Below are positions 1-8,434 of a stretch of DNA of 64,000 nt, in pieces. The stretch is from Sulfolobus islandicus Y.N.15.51. Its GTDB lineage: Archaea; Thermoproteota; Thermoprotei_A; Sulfolobales; Sulfolobaceae. Made by a program: the position numbers and the translations under genes. Numbering within the stretch: the first letter of the stretch is position 1; the number at the start of each line of letters is the position of its first letter. The notes under the pieces were generated by a model. The model was not told the DNA's origin, did not search any database, and was given only the letters and a program-made list of their open reading frames with translations. The stretch covers positions 2,258,501 to 2,322,500 of the forward strand of contig NC_012623.1 of NCBI RefSeq assembly GCF_000022485.1, in the 5' to 3' direction.

Positions 1-546
1 ACCTATACTCTTGTCGCTAGGAACTATTAGTAGCTTTTCTTCCCTAGGGGCTTGAAGCATTTTTCTCATAACTTCATCAGAAGCAAAGTAGGAAATTATG
101 TAACCTATGAAAGAGGTTATAGATATCATTATCAGAATTCCTGCAATTTTCTCTGTATTTACTTGAAATCTCTGTCCTATCTTATATATAGTATACCCTA
201 TCATTACGTCACCTATAAATACTAGGGAACCTCCTATATAAATTAAAATCGGTAAAATAGCACCGAATAGCAATGCTACTATGCCGATAATAAATATGTT
301 AACTCCAGTTGTGCCTATGTATGTATTTATCGTTTTCGATAACTGGAAAAATCCAGTTCTCATTCTTGAAAATCCTATTAGCAATATGCCATATGCGACT
401 AACTCAAATATTAAGACGAAAAAGCTATTAGCCAGTGAGTTTTCTCTCAATATAACTACTTCTGTTACCAAAGCTATAATTATTGCTAAAAAGTAATATA
501 GTGAACCTGTTTTGATGTTTTTTAAAGCTTGAATACTTGATTCCAT
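1..546 (-). CDS. DUF973-like multi-pass membrane protein, C-terminus beyond the window
   Basis: The reverse strand is open from an ATG at 546 to base 1, giving 182 residues starting MESSIQALKNIKTGSLYYFL and continuing past the window edge. Roughly five hydrophobic stretches lie near residues 16-33, 41-58, 82-100, 103-120 and 135-155, so it is an integral membrane protein. The opening pattern (a short amphipathic start, then KIKTGSLYY/F) resembles the DUF973 family common in Sulfolobales, whose function is unknown. No neighbour gives functional context, because the gene runs out of the window on one side and faces IS debris on the other. The reading frame is clear; the family name is from memory. 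Confidence 0.7.
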   Translation of the reverse strand, partial: MESSIQALKNIKTGSLYYFLAIIIALVTEVVILRENSLANSFFVLIFELVAYGILLIGFSRMRTGFFQLSKTINTYIGTTGVNIFIIGIVALLFGAILPILIYIGGSLVFIGDVMIGYTIYKIGQRFQVNTEKIAGILIMISITSFIGYIISYFASDEVMRKMLQAPREEKLLIVPSDKSIG

Positions 547-929
547 AGTTACAGTTTAATTTTAGGGTAAAAATAAGTGACTCATGAGGAAGTTGGTAGT
601 ATAGTCAATGAGATATAATATGTTTCTTGGACTAGGAAAAATACTTTAATCATTTTATGATTTAAGAATCGAAATATCCTACTAAATACTTTAATTTTCT
701 CAGATGCTATGCTATTAAGTTTCTTAAATTCCAAACCGAATAACTAAGAATAAGTTTAACGTAGCTAAAAGATAAAATTTGATAGATATCTCATATTCTA
801 ACCATTAAGCTGTAAATTGTTTTCCTAATCTTCCAAACGTATATAAGAGTATCAATTTTAATAGCTTCACTTTATGAAGTCTAGTCAGCTTAATTAATTT
901 GTAGCTCAGTGACTATACCATAATCTCGT
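547..929. other. AT-rich intergenic stretch, nothing recognised
   Basis: About 380 bases between the membrane gene and the first IS remnant. The stretch is very AT-rich with many stops in all frames. I see no tRNA, no repeat array and no convincing short gene. Confidence 0.5.
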
Positions 930-975
930 GAGAGTGTCCGGAATGTAAAAAACTGAATTTTAATTTTTGAGAATA
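930..975 (+). repeat. Solo, diverged terminus of the IS5-type element
   Basis: The bases from 930 begin GAGAGTGTCCGGAATGTAAA. This matches the inverted-repeat end of the IS5-type elements at 1405 and 50786-52081 (GAGAG..TCC..A.TG.AAA). No transposase follows. It is an orphan end, probably left by deletion of an older copy. Confidence 0.45.
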
Positions 976-1030
976 AATTGATTCTTAGCATTATCTTGGA
1001 TTAAATTGTAGTAATACTTAAGTTATGGGA

Positions 1031-1094
1031 GGAGAGAGTAGTACCATGACACGTACACTAAGACGCATCCCAAACTTAGTGTACTATTCTCTCC
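1031..1094 (+). repeat. Inverted repeat around an ATG; probable relic of a transposase start region
   Basis: GGAGAGAGTA...GTACACTAAG (1031-1060) pairs with the stretch at 1075-1094 apart from a 12-base bulge that contains an ATG at 1045. The same architecture, a long inverted repeat placed over or beside the start codon, occurs in the three ISH3/IS4-like copies (1213-1275, 38878-38940, 53467-53529). A reading frame of about 26 codons follows and is cut by the IS end at 1102. It may be a fourth, mostly deleted member of that family. Confidence 0.4.
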
Positions 1095-1212
1095 CCCCAA
1101 GCGGTAGACCCAAAATCGTATTATGAAAAATAATTCTGACAGAATAATATCGATTCATGATAGATAACAGGATTTATATGAGTATTAAGAATTCAGTTGA
1201 AGAAAAGTTTAA

Positions 1213-1275
1213 GGTGAGGGAGATGTGGTATTACCACGTGAGTAAGTGAGATGGTAACACCCGGTCTCCCTCACC
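1213..1275 (+). repeat. Long inverted repeat straddling the transposase start codon (copy A)
   Basis: GGTGAGGGAGA at 1213-1223 is the exact complement of TCTCCCTCACC at 1265-1275, with further pairing inside. The transposase ATG is at 1251, so the start codon lies within the hairpin. An mRNA through here could hide its start codon. Alternatively the DNA palindrome is a binding site. Confidence 0.7.
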
Positions 1276-1404
1276 AAAATAACATTCAACAAATAGGATA
1301 TAAATTACTTTCCATGCTGAACTTCAAGGGAAAGAAAGGGGAAGAGGTGGCGAGAACCCTCATCTCAGCGTGTTTATGGAACGATTCGGTGGAAAGCAAG
1401 TCGA
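1251..1404 (+). pseudogene. ISH3/IS4-like transposase, N-terminal fragment (copy A)
   Basis: An ATG at 1251 opens a frame of about 51 codons (MVTPGLPHQNN..., then LNFKGKKGEEVARTLISACLW). It is almost identical to the N-terminus of the transposase fragment at 53042-53491. It stops matching at 1405, where the inverted repeat of the IS5-type element begins, so insertion broke the gene. The catalytic region is absent and the fragment is non-functional. Confidence 0.75.
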
Positions 1405-1921
1405 GAGAGTGTCCCAAGTGCAAATAATTGAATAAATCTATGTAAAGGTTTATAGATAATAATTCAAAAGATATCGTGAATTATTGAGAAATTTTGAATT
1501 TTCGCTTGAAGCAAAAAGTCGCGTAATACTTAAAGGGAACCGGGACGATGTAGTATCGATTCACATGAAGCATTGGATAGAATACTACAACGGCCCGGTC
1601 CCCTATGAACATTTATCAGCAAGGCATAAAACACTTGTGAAAATGAACTACATGCTGATCACGTCTGAAGTGCTGTCGCGTCTCTCTGACCTCTTCATAT
1701 TGAGAGCGTTAATAGTTATGATTGTGTGGACGTGCTCCTACAGGGACGTGCGGAGCTACTACGAGTCAGACGTGGTGGTAAGGTGGTTCCTAGGCGAGTA
1801 CAAGTCTAAGTCGGAGATCCATAGGAGGGCAAAGAAATTTAGGGGAGAGGTAAAGACTCTGTTCAAGGAGTACGCCAAGGAGTTGGAGGGGAAGATGAGT
1901 AGACTTGCTGACTACTTACCT
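1405..1921 (+). mobile_element. IS5-type element, 3'-truncated copy
   Basis: The left inverted repeat GAGAGTGTCCCAAGTGCAAA starts at 1405. A TTG-started frame at 1484 encodes MRNFEFSLEAKS... and about 145 residues of the transposase found complete at 50943-51881 (shared WIEYYN.PVPY, YRDV, VVRWFLGE.KSKSE.HRRAKK). The match ends at 1921 (residues LADYLP), where the IS256 end begins. The second half of the gene and the right end are gone, so the IS256 insertion was accompanied or followed by a deletion. GC-richer codons than the 50.9-kb copy show that the two are diverged. Confidence 0.75.
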
Positions 1922-3242
1922 GGGGCTACTGGGTATAGTTGTGTGAGAAAATATGTAAGCAGAAGGTTAAAAGTCTTCATCAAGACTCACCTGGAACCTT
2001 GAAGCGTGGAGTTGTTTGAGATGATATGAGTAATGCCTTATCACCGACATGGGCCTGAACTTCCAACGCGAATTACTTTCATGGATCGAAACGTAGAGAT
2101 AGACCTCCAAGGAGCGAAGAGAGGGAAAGTAACCTCCGAGCTCCTCCTCGAACCTAGCCAGGGTCGAGTTGAAACTCTCCGACGTGTTATTAGTGTAGAG
2201 GTAGTGTCTAATCTCCCTGGGGAAGTTGAGAAAGGAACAATACTTGTCAGCAGCGTCAAGAAGCCTCTTGGCTCGGGCTGGAGAAAAGGGTTGGACAAGT
2301 TGGCTGAGGGACAATATAGCCTTCCTTCCCTCCTCCACCTTCCTGGAGGACTTTAGATCCCTAACTCTAATCATTAGTTCCTCCTTGTCTGGGAGGACCC
2401 TCATGAGGTTCCTAACCATGTGTGTTATACAGAGCTGGTGTTGAGAGGAGGGAAAGAGCGTGGACACGACGCGATCGAGTCCAGAGAAGTCATCGCTCAC
2501 GATTACGTCAACCCTGCTGACTCCCCTGCTTACGAGTCCGCTCAAGAAGGACTTCCAACCGTCCAAGTCCTCCCTATCCCTAACTTCGTAGTCCAAGACG
2601 AACTTATTCCCTTCTAAGTCAACTCCTATGGCAATGTAAATGGCTCTCTCCATGATCGACTCGCTGATTCTGACCTTTACGATTTTCACATCGATATAAA
2701 GGGCTAGGAGATCGTGAGGTAGTTCGCGGCTCTTGTATTCCTTGAGTTTGTTGGATATTCTCTCGGCAACCCGATTCATTACGATCTCACTATACGGTAT
2801 TCCCTTGGCTGCTAACACGGCCTTGACTTGACTTGGAGTCATGCCTGATAGGCTGCTGGAGGAAGTCCTCGTAATCTGGGCTGGTCCTCTCGTACTTCTC
2901 CGGAAGGATCTTAGGTCTGAAGCCACCCTTTCTGGTTCTCGGTACTCTGAGTCTTAATACTCCGTCTCCGGTTCCCAGATATCTGAAGTAGGTCCCGTTC
3001 TTGTGGTCGTCCTCAACTTCTAGGTAGGCTTCCCTCTCTTCCATCATGGCCTCTTGCAAGATTATCTCCTCTATTTCCCTTAGGCTAACTCCTTCTTTGA
3101 TTGCCTTTCTTATCTTTTCTCTTATTTCTTCCATTACCTTCATGGTATTACTCTCCCTTATGGTATTACCCCTTCCGGGGTTATTTTTACTTTTTGTCAT
3201 TATTTTTCACCTTTTGCTACCACAACTATAACTGGTAGCCCC
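1922..3242 (-). mobile_element. IS256-family element (ISC1332-like), copy 1
   Basis: The ends are GGGGCTACTGGGTATAG at 1922 and, on the other strand, GGGGCTACCAGTTATAG at 3242: imperfect inverted repeats of about 20-25 bases. The length is 1321 bp. Copy 2 (50497-53122), after subtracting its 1296-bp insertion and 4-bp duplication, is 1326 bp; the 5-base difference is a deletion in this copy's transposase. The length resembles ISC1332 of S. solfataricus (name from memory). No target duplication is visible at the flanks. Confidence 0.85.
1967..3200 (-). pseudogene. IS256/mutator-type transposase, frameshifted by a 5-base deletion
   Basis: Translation starts at 3200 (MTKSKNNPGRGN...) and runs in frame to DYEDFLQQ near 2850. 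Compared with copy 2, five bases are missing there (CAGCAG-CTATCAGG instead of CAGCAGCTCGTTCTATCAGG), which throws the frame. The rest continues in another frame from MTPSQVKAVLAAKG to the stop at 1967. The halves together contain the DDE features of IS256 transposases: the first D in ALYIDVKIVKVR, the second D in VSDDFSGLD, the C..H motif in LCITHMVRN and the E in NNTSESFNS. An active enzyme would need to be about 410 residues, so this copy should be dead unless frameshifting rescues it. Confidence 0.85.
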
Positions 3243-3359
3243 ACTAATTCTTTTGTTTCCTGGTGATTTATTCAACCTAGAAAATTCTCTATTTAAACTA
3301 CTAGAAGCACTTATTAATACAATAGATTTATTTTTAAGGAGGTGATTTTGGGTCTACCG

Positions 3360-3549
3360 AGAGAGGCGAGGCTTTTCGCCCCCTTAACCCCTTTTTTGTA
3401 ACATTAAGGTAAGGGAGATGAGGGAGCTTCATTGGAGTTTGGAAAATTGAGATTTGCAAAAATCTTCGTGAATGAAATCTACTTTAATTATCTAATTAGA
3501 GCCAGAGTATTAAAATTAAATGATAAGCAACTATATAGTGATTAGATAG
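3360..3549. other. Short non-coding stretch beside the IS nest
   Basis: It begins with a small hairpin (GGCGAGGCTTTTCGCC near 3367-3382) followed by T-rich sequence, which could end transcription. I find no gene. Confidence 0.35.
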
Positions 3550-3988
3550 TTATGCCTCCTTAGCCAACGTTAAAATCAATTCCCTTAAATCGTCAAATCT
3601 CTTGTTAATTGCCTCAAACCTCTTATCTACATAATCCAATATTTCCTTCTTAGTCTTATCTACGTAATCTATTACCTCCTTTTTATTTTTCTCAGCATAC
3701 TCCATAGCCTCCCTTTCTGCTTTTCTCAGCGTAATCTATAGCCTCTTTAGATTTCCTATCTATAATTTCCATAATACCTCTCCATTCGTTTCTAATATTT
3801 CTTAACTCTGTAAATACGTAATCCATATTCTTACTATTATAATAATTCATTAGAATTAAGTACTCCTGCTCACTCAACCTCTTTCCTTGACAACTCTTCT
3901 CTAGTAAAGTTTTAACGTAATTGCCTAATAATTCTCCCAAAGTCCTATACAATACGTCATCTGCCATATATAAAACCTCGAATTCCAC
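3550..3988 (-). pseudogene. Coiled-coil protein split by a one-base shift in an A-run
   Basis: A frame starting at 3988 (or at the better Met at 3967, MADDVLYRTLGELL) encodes about 90 residues and then hits a stop after AEKSRKGGYGVC. Skipping one base in the AAAA run at 3721-3724 restores a frame that continues with KAEREAMEYAEKNKKE... through a heptad-rich, highly charged coiled coil to a TAA at 3550-3552, giving about 145 residues. The continuation has the same DYAEK/DYVDK repeat style, so one gene was split. It could be a mutation, a sequencing error or a programmed +1 shift on A-rich DNA. The family (small coiled-coil proteins of Sulfolobales) has no function known to me. Confidence 0.65.
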
Positions 3989-3991
3989 AAT

Positions 3992-4552
3992 CTAAACCTT
4001 CATCCAAAAAACCTCATAGTCTCCAGTGAATCTATCCAAATGAAGACCACCAATCTGAGTTTTATATTCATTTATAGCCCTAATCTTGACCTCTCTATAC
4101 TTTCTAATATCAAACCTAACCTCTCTCCAATTAGCTTGCATAGAACCCCATATTAAGTAAAAGTAAGCCTTTGGATATAACTTCTCCATCACTTTACCTA
4201 TTTTAGCGTGATCTGGATGACTATCGAAGGGTATCGGAGAAAGGACTACATCTTTATCATGTAAAAACTCTACTAACGCTTTTTCAACTTCCTTTTCAAT
4301 AACCTTAGAGTCCTCGAAACTCAAGAATGTAATCTCATCTATACCTAAAATCTTACTAGCCCTTAATGCCTCTTGTCTCCTAATCTCAACCAACTCCATA
4401 CTTCCTTTTAATTTCTCGTCTGGAGAACCGTATCTTCCGTCAGTTACTACAACGACACTTACCTTATAACCCCTTTCTTTAAAAATCTGAACAACCCCAC
4501 CACAACACAAAGTCTCATCATCTGGATGGGGTGCAACGATCAAAACTTGCAT
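3992..4552 (-). CDS. PIG-L/LmbE-type zinc deacetylase
   Basis: The Met at 4552 (MQVLIVAPHPDDETL) is the preferred start. The longer frame from 4570 overlaps the upstream gene by 14 bases and adds only MRRDNP. The A-x-HPDDE motif at the N-terminus and FDSHPDH near residue 115 are the two zinc/catalytic motifs of the family, which removes acetyl groups from N-acetylglucosamine-type sugars. About 186 residues is normal. It directly follows a GT4 glycosyltransferase on the same strand, so the pair probably acts on the same N-acetyl-sugar conjugate in glycan or glycolipid synthesis. The substrate is not deducible. Confidence 0.85.
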   Translation of the reverse strand: MQVLIVAPHPDDETLCCGGVVQIFKERGYKVSVVVVTDGRYGSPDEKLKGSMELVEIRRQEALRASKILGIDEITFLSFEDSKVIEKEVEKALVEFLHDKDVVLSPIPFDSHPDHAKIGKVMEKLYPKAYFYLIWGSMQANWREVRFDIRKYREVKIRAINEYKTQIGGLHLDRFTGDYEVFWMKV

Positions 4553-4556
4553 GGGA

Positions 4557-5702
4557 TTATCTCTTCGCAAAGGCTTTTATATCTTCCAATTCTGCTTCAG
4601 CAACCTTATCCCAAGAGGAATATTCCTCTGGAATTGGTACTACTTCTTCGCTCTTGAAATTTGATATTAAATCAGCCAAACCCTTCACGTCATCCTCCCT
4701 TGCCAAATGAACTCCTTTAACGTTTCCATATATTTCCTTCAGGGCTAAAGTATCATAGGCAAATACTGGAGTTCCAAGTGCTAAAGACTCGAGTGTAACA
4801 AGGGAGAAACTGTCGTAATGTGATGGGTAAACTGTAAACATAGCCTTTGCTACAGTATTGTAAAGTTCCTCTTTTTCCTTAAAGCCCACATATTCAACGT
4901 TTACGTCAAGTCTCTTAATTAAGGAAAGGAAATCATCCTTATCTCTCTCATCAACGAATTGACCAATAACATAGAGCTTAACGTCTCTCCTTAATTTTTT
5001 CCATATCAATGGAATTTCAAAAAGTCCCTTTTCCGGCATGAGTCTTGTAAAGTACACAGCGTAATCTTCCTTATCCCTTTCTCTCCTAAACTTCAGTAAA
5101 TCCTCATCAAAGGCGTTGCCAGGATTCGTAACCCTATAGCTTAAGAGCTTATCTAAACTTGAATTTATTAAGGGAACCTTGCTCACAGAAATTGCGAAGT
5201 TCAAGTCACCTCTCTCTATCAATTCCTTCCACTTTACTTCTTCCCTCTTTGATTCTTCCATTGCTTCCTTAAACTTTTTAACCGCTCTACCAGTTATTCC
5301 CCTAAATTTTATTTTGAAAAGTGTTGTCATATCTCGATAAAATGGTTCCAATTGTAGTTGAACCCCTATAGGTGCTGAAGTTATTCTTCTAGCGAGCCTA
5401 ACGTTTTCAGAGGAATTACTATAAACGACTGCAATATCATATCTTTTCGTTTTAAGTCCATTCAAGAATTCCTCAACGCCACTACTCTTTTCTAATAGTT
5501 CAAGAATGTAATCTGGAGTGGAATTTAAGCTCTCTAGTAGGGTGATTAAATCTTTCCTACATGAGTAAAGCCTAACGTTTCGTAAAGAGGGGATTATATC
5601 CACGTTAATATTCCTTGATAATCTCTTCATGATTTCAAGGTTCCTCTTATATCCACCTGTCTTCTCGTTAAGTCCAAAGTCAACAACCGCCAAAACGTTC
5701 AT
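4557..5702 (-). CDS. GT4-family glycosyltransferase
   Basis: 381 residues with a GT-B layout. The N-terminus MNVLAVVDFGLNEKTGGYKR has the Gly-rich acceptor-side loop. The C-terminal half carries YFTRLMPEKGL (typical start of the donor domain, near residue 217) and FTVYPSHYDSFSLVTLESLA near residues 291-310, the E-x7-E-like nucleotide-sugar site of family 4. There is no signal peptide, so it is cytosolic or membrane-associated. Its stop abuts the start of the PIG-L deacetylase, which indicates an operon. Donor and acceptor are unknown. Confidence 0.85.
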   Translation of the reverse strand: MNVLAVVDFGLNEKTGGYKRNLEIMKRLSRNINVDIIPSLRNVRLYSCRKDLITLLESLNSTPDYILELLEKSSGVEEFLNGLKTKRYDIAVVYSNSSENVRLARRITSAPIGVQLQLEPFYRDMTTLFKIKFRGITGRAVKKFKEAMEESKREEVKWKELIERGDLNFAISVSKVPLINSSLDKLLSYRVTNPGNAFDEDLLKFRRERDKEDYAVYFTRLMPEKGLFEIPLIWKKLRRDVKLYVIGQFVDERDKDDFLSLIKRLDVNVEYVGFKEKEELYNTVAKAMFTVYPSHYDSFSLVTLESLALGTPVFAYDTLALKEIYGNVKGVHLAREDDVKGLADLISNFKSEEVVPIPEEYSSWDKVAEAELEDIKAFAKR

Positions 5703-5824
5703 TATCTAATGATTACCGATATAGCCTTTTAAATTATTATAGATTATTGTCTTTAGCATTCAGATTGATAGGAAAATCTTTTAGTTTAATCTGAAGATAA
5801 AACGATAGAATACCCTAAACTTAA

Positions 5825-5834
5825 GATTATAAAA
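5825..5834 (+). promoter_or_regulatory. TATA-like box of the macro-domain gene
   Basis: GATTATAAAA lies 23-32 bases before the ATG at 5857, the usual distance for leaderless crenarchaeal transcripts. Confidence 0.5.
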
Positions 5835-5856
5835 TCCAAAAGAAGATAATGTAATT

Positions 5857-6390
5857 ATGTACAAGAATCCATACGGCCTCGAGATTCATTTAATTAAAGG
5901 TGATATAACGGAAATGGAAGCTGATGCAATAGTCAATGCAGCTAATTCTTACCTTCAACATGGTGGAGGAGTAGCTTATGCAATAGTCAAAAAGGGAGGT
6001 TACGTAATTCAGAAAGAGAGTGACGAATACGTCGAAAAATATGGTCCGGTTCCAGTTGGAGAAGTTGCTGTAACTAGTGCGGGGAAGTTAAAATCTAAGT
6101 ATGTTATTCATACAGTGGGCCCAAGATATGGAATTGAGGGAAAGGATAAGCTTGAATCCGCAATTTTCAAATCATTGTTAAAGGCTGATGAACTTTCGTT
6201 AACCTCAATAGCCTTACCTGCAATCTCAACTGGAATTTACGGCTATCCATATGAGATATGCGCTAGAGTTATGGCAAATATTCTAAAGAATTACAAAGCT
6301 AAGAGTTTAAGAAAAGTTATAGTCTGCCTTTACTCTCAAGATGCATATGACATTTTTAAGAAAGTTTTTGATTCAATTTTGAAAAGCTGA
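5857..6390 (+). CDS. Macro-domain protein (ADP-ribose binding or hydrolysis)
   Basis: 177 residues forming a single macro domain. [16 protein letters not shown] (residues 15-30), HGGGVAYAI (35-43) and [10 protein letters not shown] (near 130) are the ADP-ribose-binding loops. Family members bind ADP-ribose, or remove it or O-acetyl groups from it; the archaeal Af1521 type is the closest analogue I know. The Asn and Gly residues linked to catalysis in MacroD-type enzymes (NAAN, HGGGV) are present, so hydrolase activity is plausible. The gene stands alone with its own TATA-like box. Confidence 0.9.
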   Translation: MYKNPYGLEIHLIKGDITEMEADAIVNAANSYLQHGGGVAYAIVKKGGYVIQKESDEYVEKYGPVPVGEVAVTSAGKLKSKYVIHTVGPRYGIEGKDKLESAIFKSLLKADELSLTSIALPAISTGIYGYPYEICARVMANILKNYKAKSLRKVIVCLYSQDAYDIFKKVFDSILKS

Positions 6391-6441
6391 CTCTTAATTT
6401 CCTAAATACTAATCCCATTTCCAGTTTCATATTGCTTCTTG

Positions 6442-6686
6442 GGCCAAGCTATAGATGCTATTAAGCCGTTAATATAGAGAATGTAGAAAAAATAGACAAA
6501 CCTATTAAATCTAGTGGCAAGAAGCCATGTGAGGGCTGGAGTAAAACCAGAATAATATCCCTTAGTAGGGGAATATCATTAGATGCTATTAAAGAAATTC
6601 TAAATCCACCAGAAGAAGTACTAAAAGCTTGGGAAAAAGCATACAATTATTTGACTAAAATTCTAAGAGAAAAGGAACAGAAATAA
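6442..6686 (+). pseudogene. Remnant of an unidentified gene
   Basis: After a stop at 6462-6464 an open frame without a start codon runs to a TAA at 6684-6686. It includes KTRIISLSRGISLDAIKEIL and a helical Lys/Glu-rich tail. A short piece in another frame just upstream (QAIDAIKPLI) looks like a sister of the later IDAIKEIL, so the gene seems frameshifted and lacks its beginning. I do not recognise the family. Confidence 0.35.
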
Positions 6687-6712
6687 TATAATAAAATCGA
6701 AATATAATACTT

Positions 6713-7768
6713 TTAAGCTAATGCATTTTTTAACACGGGATCTGCTAAATCATATTCACTACTTTCCTTCTTTACAACATAACCCATCTTCTCAAGCTTA
6801 TCCAAATACCTCTTCAACTCAGCGTCGTAAACTACCCTTTTCTTCTTATCCTCTAAATACCTCTTTAGCTCACTCCACCTACTATGACCCTTAGCAATTG
6901 CTTCTATAACAATAACGTAATCCTTCGAGAAGTGACTCAATTCCTCCATTGCAAGTTTACTCGCTATTTCCAATATCTCATCAACTATCTCCCTCTTTAC
7001 TTCTCCAATCTTTACACACCTATAACCAAATTCCGTTAACCAACCAACAATACCGTCAAGTTTACTTACAGCATATTCCAAAACGCTTTCATTAGGTGAA
7101 ATGTTAGCTTGTCTAAATCCCTCCCTCAAGAACTCCAACGATTTCTCGTTACTAAACCTCTTTAACCTAATCTCCTCAACATGCCTACCGTAAAGTGGCG
7201 ATGAGGTGTCATCTATTTTCAAGAAGTCATATAATAATCCAATCTCACTTCCCGTGAGAATAAACGTAACGTTTTTACAGTAGTCATAACAATGGGCTAA
7301 AATTGAGAGGAATACGTTAGCTAACTTTCCCCTTAAATTCTGAGCCTCATCAAAGGCTATAATTACTTTTCCGCTTTCGTCAACTTTATCCATTATTTCT
7401 AAAAGGGATGGTCTATTCTTAGGATCCCATGACAACGATATATTTATACCAAAGAGGGAAATTCCCTTTACGTATTTTAAGACCTCAGCTACCCTTCTCT
7501 CCTTATTTAGCTGAGATAGTACATTTGAAAATATTGTGTAAAGTGATCTATAGGACGTTAAAGGATATCTAACATCGACTAATGCATAAGGTAACTTGCT
7601 CTCATTTAGAAACACTTTGAGAAGTGACGTTTTTCCAATTCTTCTTATTCCAGTGAGTAGGATTATTGACTCATCTTTGGACGATAATAGCTTTTTGAGT
7701 TCTTCTTCCCTATCGAATAAGTCCTCCTTAGTTTCTTTAGGTTTAAAGTCGAAGTAGATTACTAACAC
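6713..7768 (-). CDS. Archaeal P-loop ATPase with C-terminal winged helix (PF01637 type)
   Basis: 351 residues from a GTG at 7768. GIRRIGKTSLL (near 40-50) is the Walker A site, VIIAFDEAQNL (near 134-144) is Walker B, and ILTGSEIGLL is the sensor-like GSE segment. The C-terminal third (HSRWSELKRYLEDKKKR... to YDLADPVLKNAL) is a winged helix of the kind closing these STAND-related archaeal ATPases. The cellular role is unknown; relatives are numerous, variable between strains and often decayed, as with the paralogue at 45473-46543. The start lies inside a palindrome (7764-7793). Confidence 0.85.
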   Translation of the reverse strand: MLVIYFDFKPKETKEDLFDREEELKKLLSSKDESIILLTGIRRIGKTSLLKVFLNESKLPYALVDVRYPLTSYRSLYTIFSNVLSQLNKERRVAEVLKYVKGISLFGINISLSWDPKNRPSLLEIMDKVDESGKVIIAFDEAQNLRGKLANVFLSILAHCYDYCKNVTFILTGSEIGLLYDFLKIDDTSSPLYGRHVEEIRLKRFSNEKSLEFLREGFRQANISPNESVLEYAVSKLDGIVGWLTEFGYRCVKIGEVKREIVDEILEIASKLAMEELSHFSKDYVIVIEAIAKGHSRWSELKRYLEDKKKRVVYDAELKRYLDKLEKMGYVVKKESSEYDLADPVLKNALA

Positions 7769-7793
7769 CCTATTAGTATACTAGCAGGGTGTT
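7764..7793. promoter_or_regulatory. Palindrome at the start of the ATPase gene
   Basis: AACACCCT (7764-7771) is the exact complement of AGGGTGTT (7786-7793), with TAGTATACTA, itself a palindrome, between them. The GTG start codon (7766-7768) lies within the left arm. It could be an operator or an mRNA structure. The paralogous ATPase at 45473 also begins at a perfect palindrome. Confidence 0.5.
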
Positions 7794-8434
7794 ATTAAAA
7801 TGTTTTCTAAATCTGGTAATGTTGAAACCTTTATCTCTCTATCTTAGATCAAGAAAATAAACGCTCCCTAGATAGAACTCTACTATGTTACTTCTATTAT
7901 TTATTAAATTTATTTTGAAAATAGTTCTCTAAGACTCTTAATGAGATTATCAGCGGTAAGTTTAGGTATTAGAGTGTACTATGAGAATCATTTTAAAATG
8001 TGTAATATAAGTCTTTAAAATAAGATAATGTCTTATAAAATTAAGAAAATTCATTTTATATAATTATTTTTCACTATGATATATAGGTATTTGAAACATT
8101 TGAGCTAAATATATATAGTAACTAGAGTGTTAAGTATCATAATCTTATTTAATAGAAATATAAGTATTAACACTACTGCAATATATTAGTTATTACTATG
8201 ATCGCTTGAACGAGTATGGTAATACGATTATTATTGTTATAAATAAATACCTGTCGATAGATTAGTGGAATAAGGCAATATGTTTATGAGATCTTAGTAG
8301 ATTCATTAACTTCCGTGACTAAACTTTTGTAATCATTAATCTTAAAAACTTGACGTACTTGACCTTGTCATAATTTAAAGATGAAAATTATTCATCTAAT
8401 TAAAAAAGTTTGATTAACTTAGATTATGTTATTC
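7794..8434. other. AT-rich intergenic region, nothing recognised
   Basis: About 640 bases of very AT-rich DNA between two reverse-strand genes. All frames are closed. It may hold decayed sequence, because the next gene is itself a remnant. Confidence 0.45.

Larger units (their letters stand above)
1102..3359 (+). mobile_element. ISH3/IS4-like transposon copy A, gutted by an IS5-type and an IS256-type insertion
   Basis: The outer ends are CGGTAGACCCAAAATC at 1102-1117 and its exact complement GATTTTGGGTCTACCG at 3344-3359. The same end recurs at 53626-53641 on copy B. Only the first 51 codons of its transposase survive (1251-1404). The rest is replaced by a truncated IS5-type element (1405-1921) and an IS256 element (1922-3242), followed by about 100 bases of original right end. 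I see no clear target duplication outside the ends. The transposase family (ISC1359/ISC1439-like, ISH3/IS4 type) is named from memory of Sulfolobus IS proteins. Confidence 0.7.

Noticed and set aside
281-496. Plus-strand frame of 71 residues
   Set aside because: Shadow of the reverse-strand DUF973-like membrane gene, which has the coherent transmembrane pattern.
2033-2617. Several frames antisense to the IS256 transposase (also 52427-53011)
   Set aside because: They mirror a conserved transposase codon for codon, lack family features, and occur in both copies only because the IS is duplicated.
3046-3231. 61-residue plus frame, repeated at 50508-50693
   Set aside because: Antisense of the IS256 transposase N-terminus.
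3360-3400. Target duplication flanking transposon copy A
   Set aside because: The bases outside 1102 and 3359 do not match convincingly.
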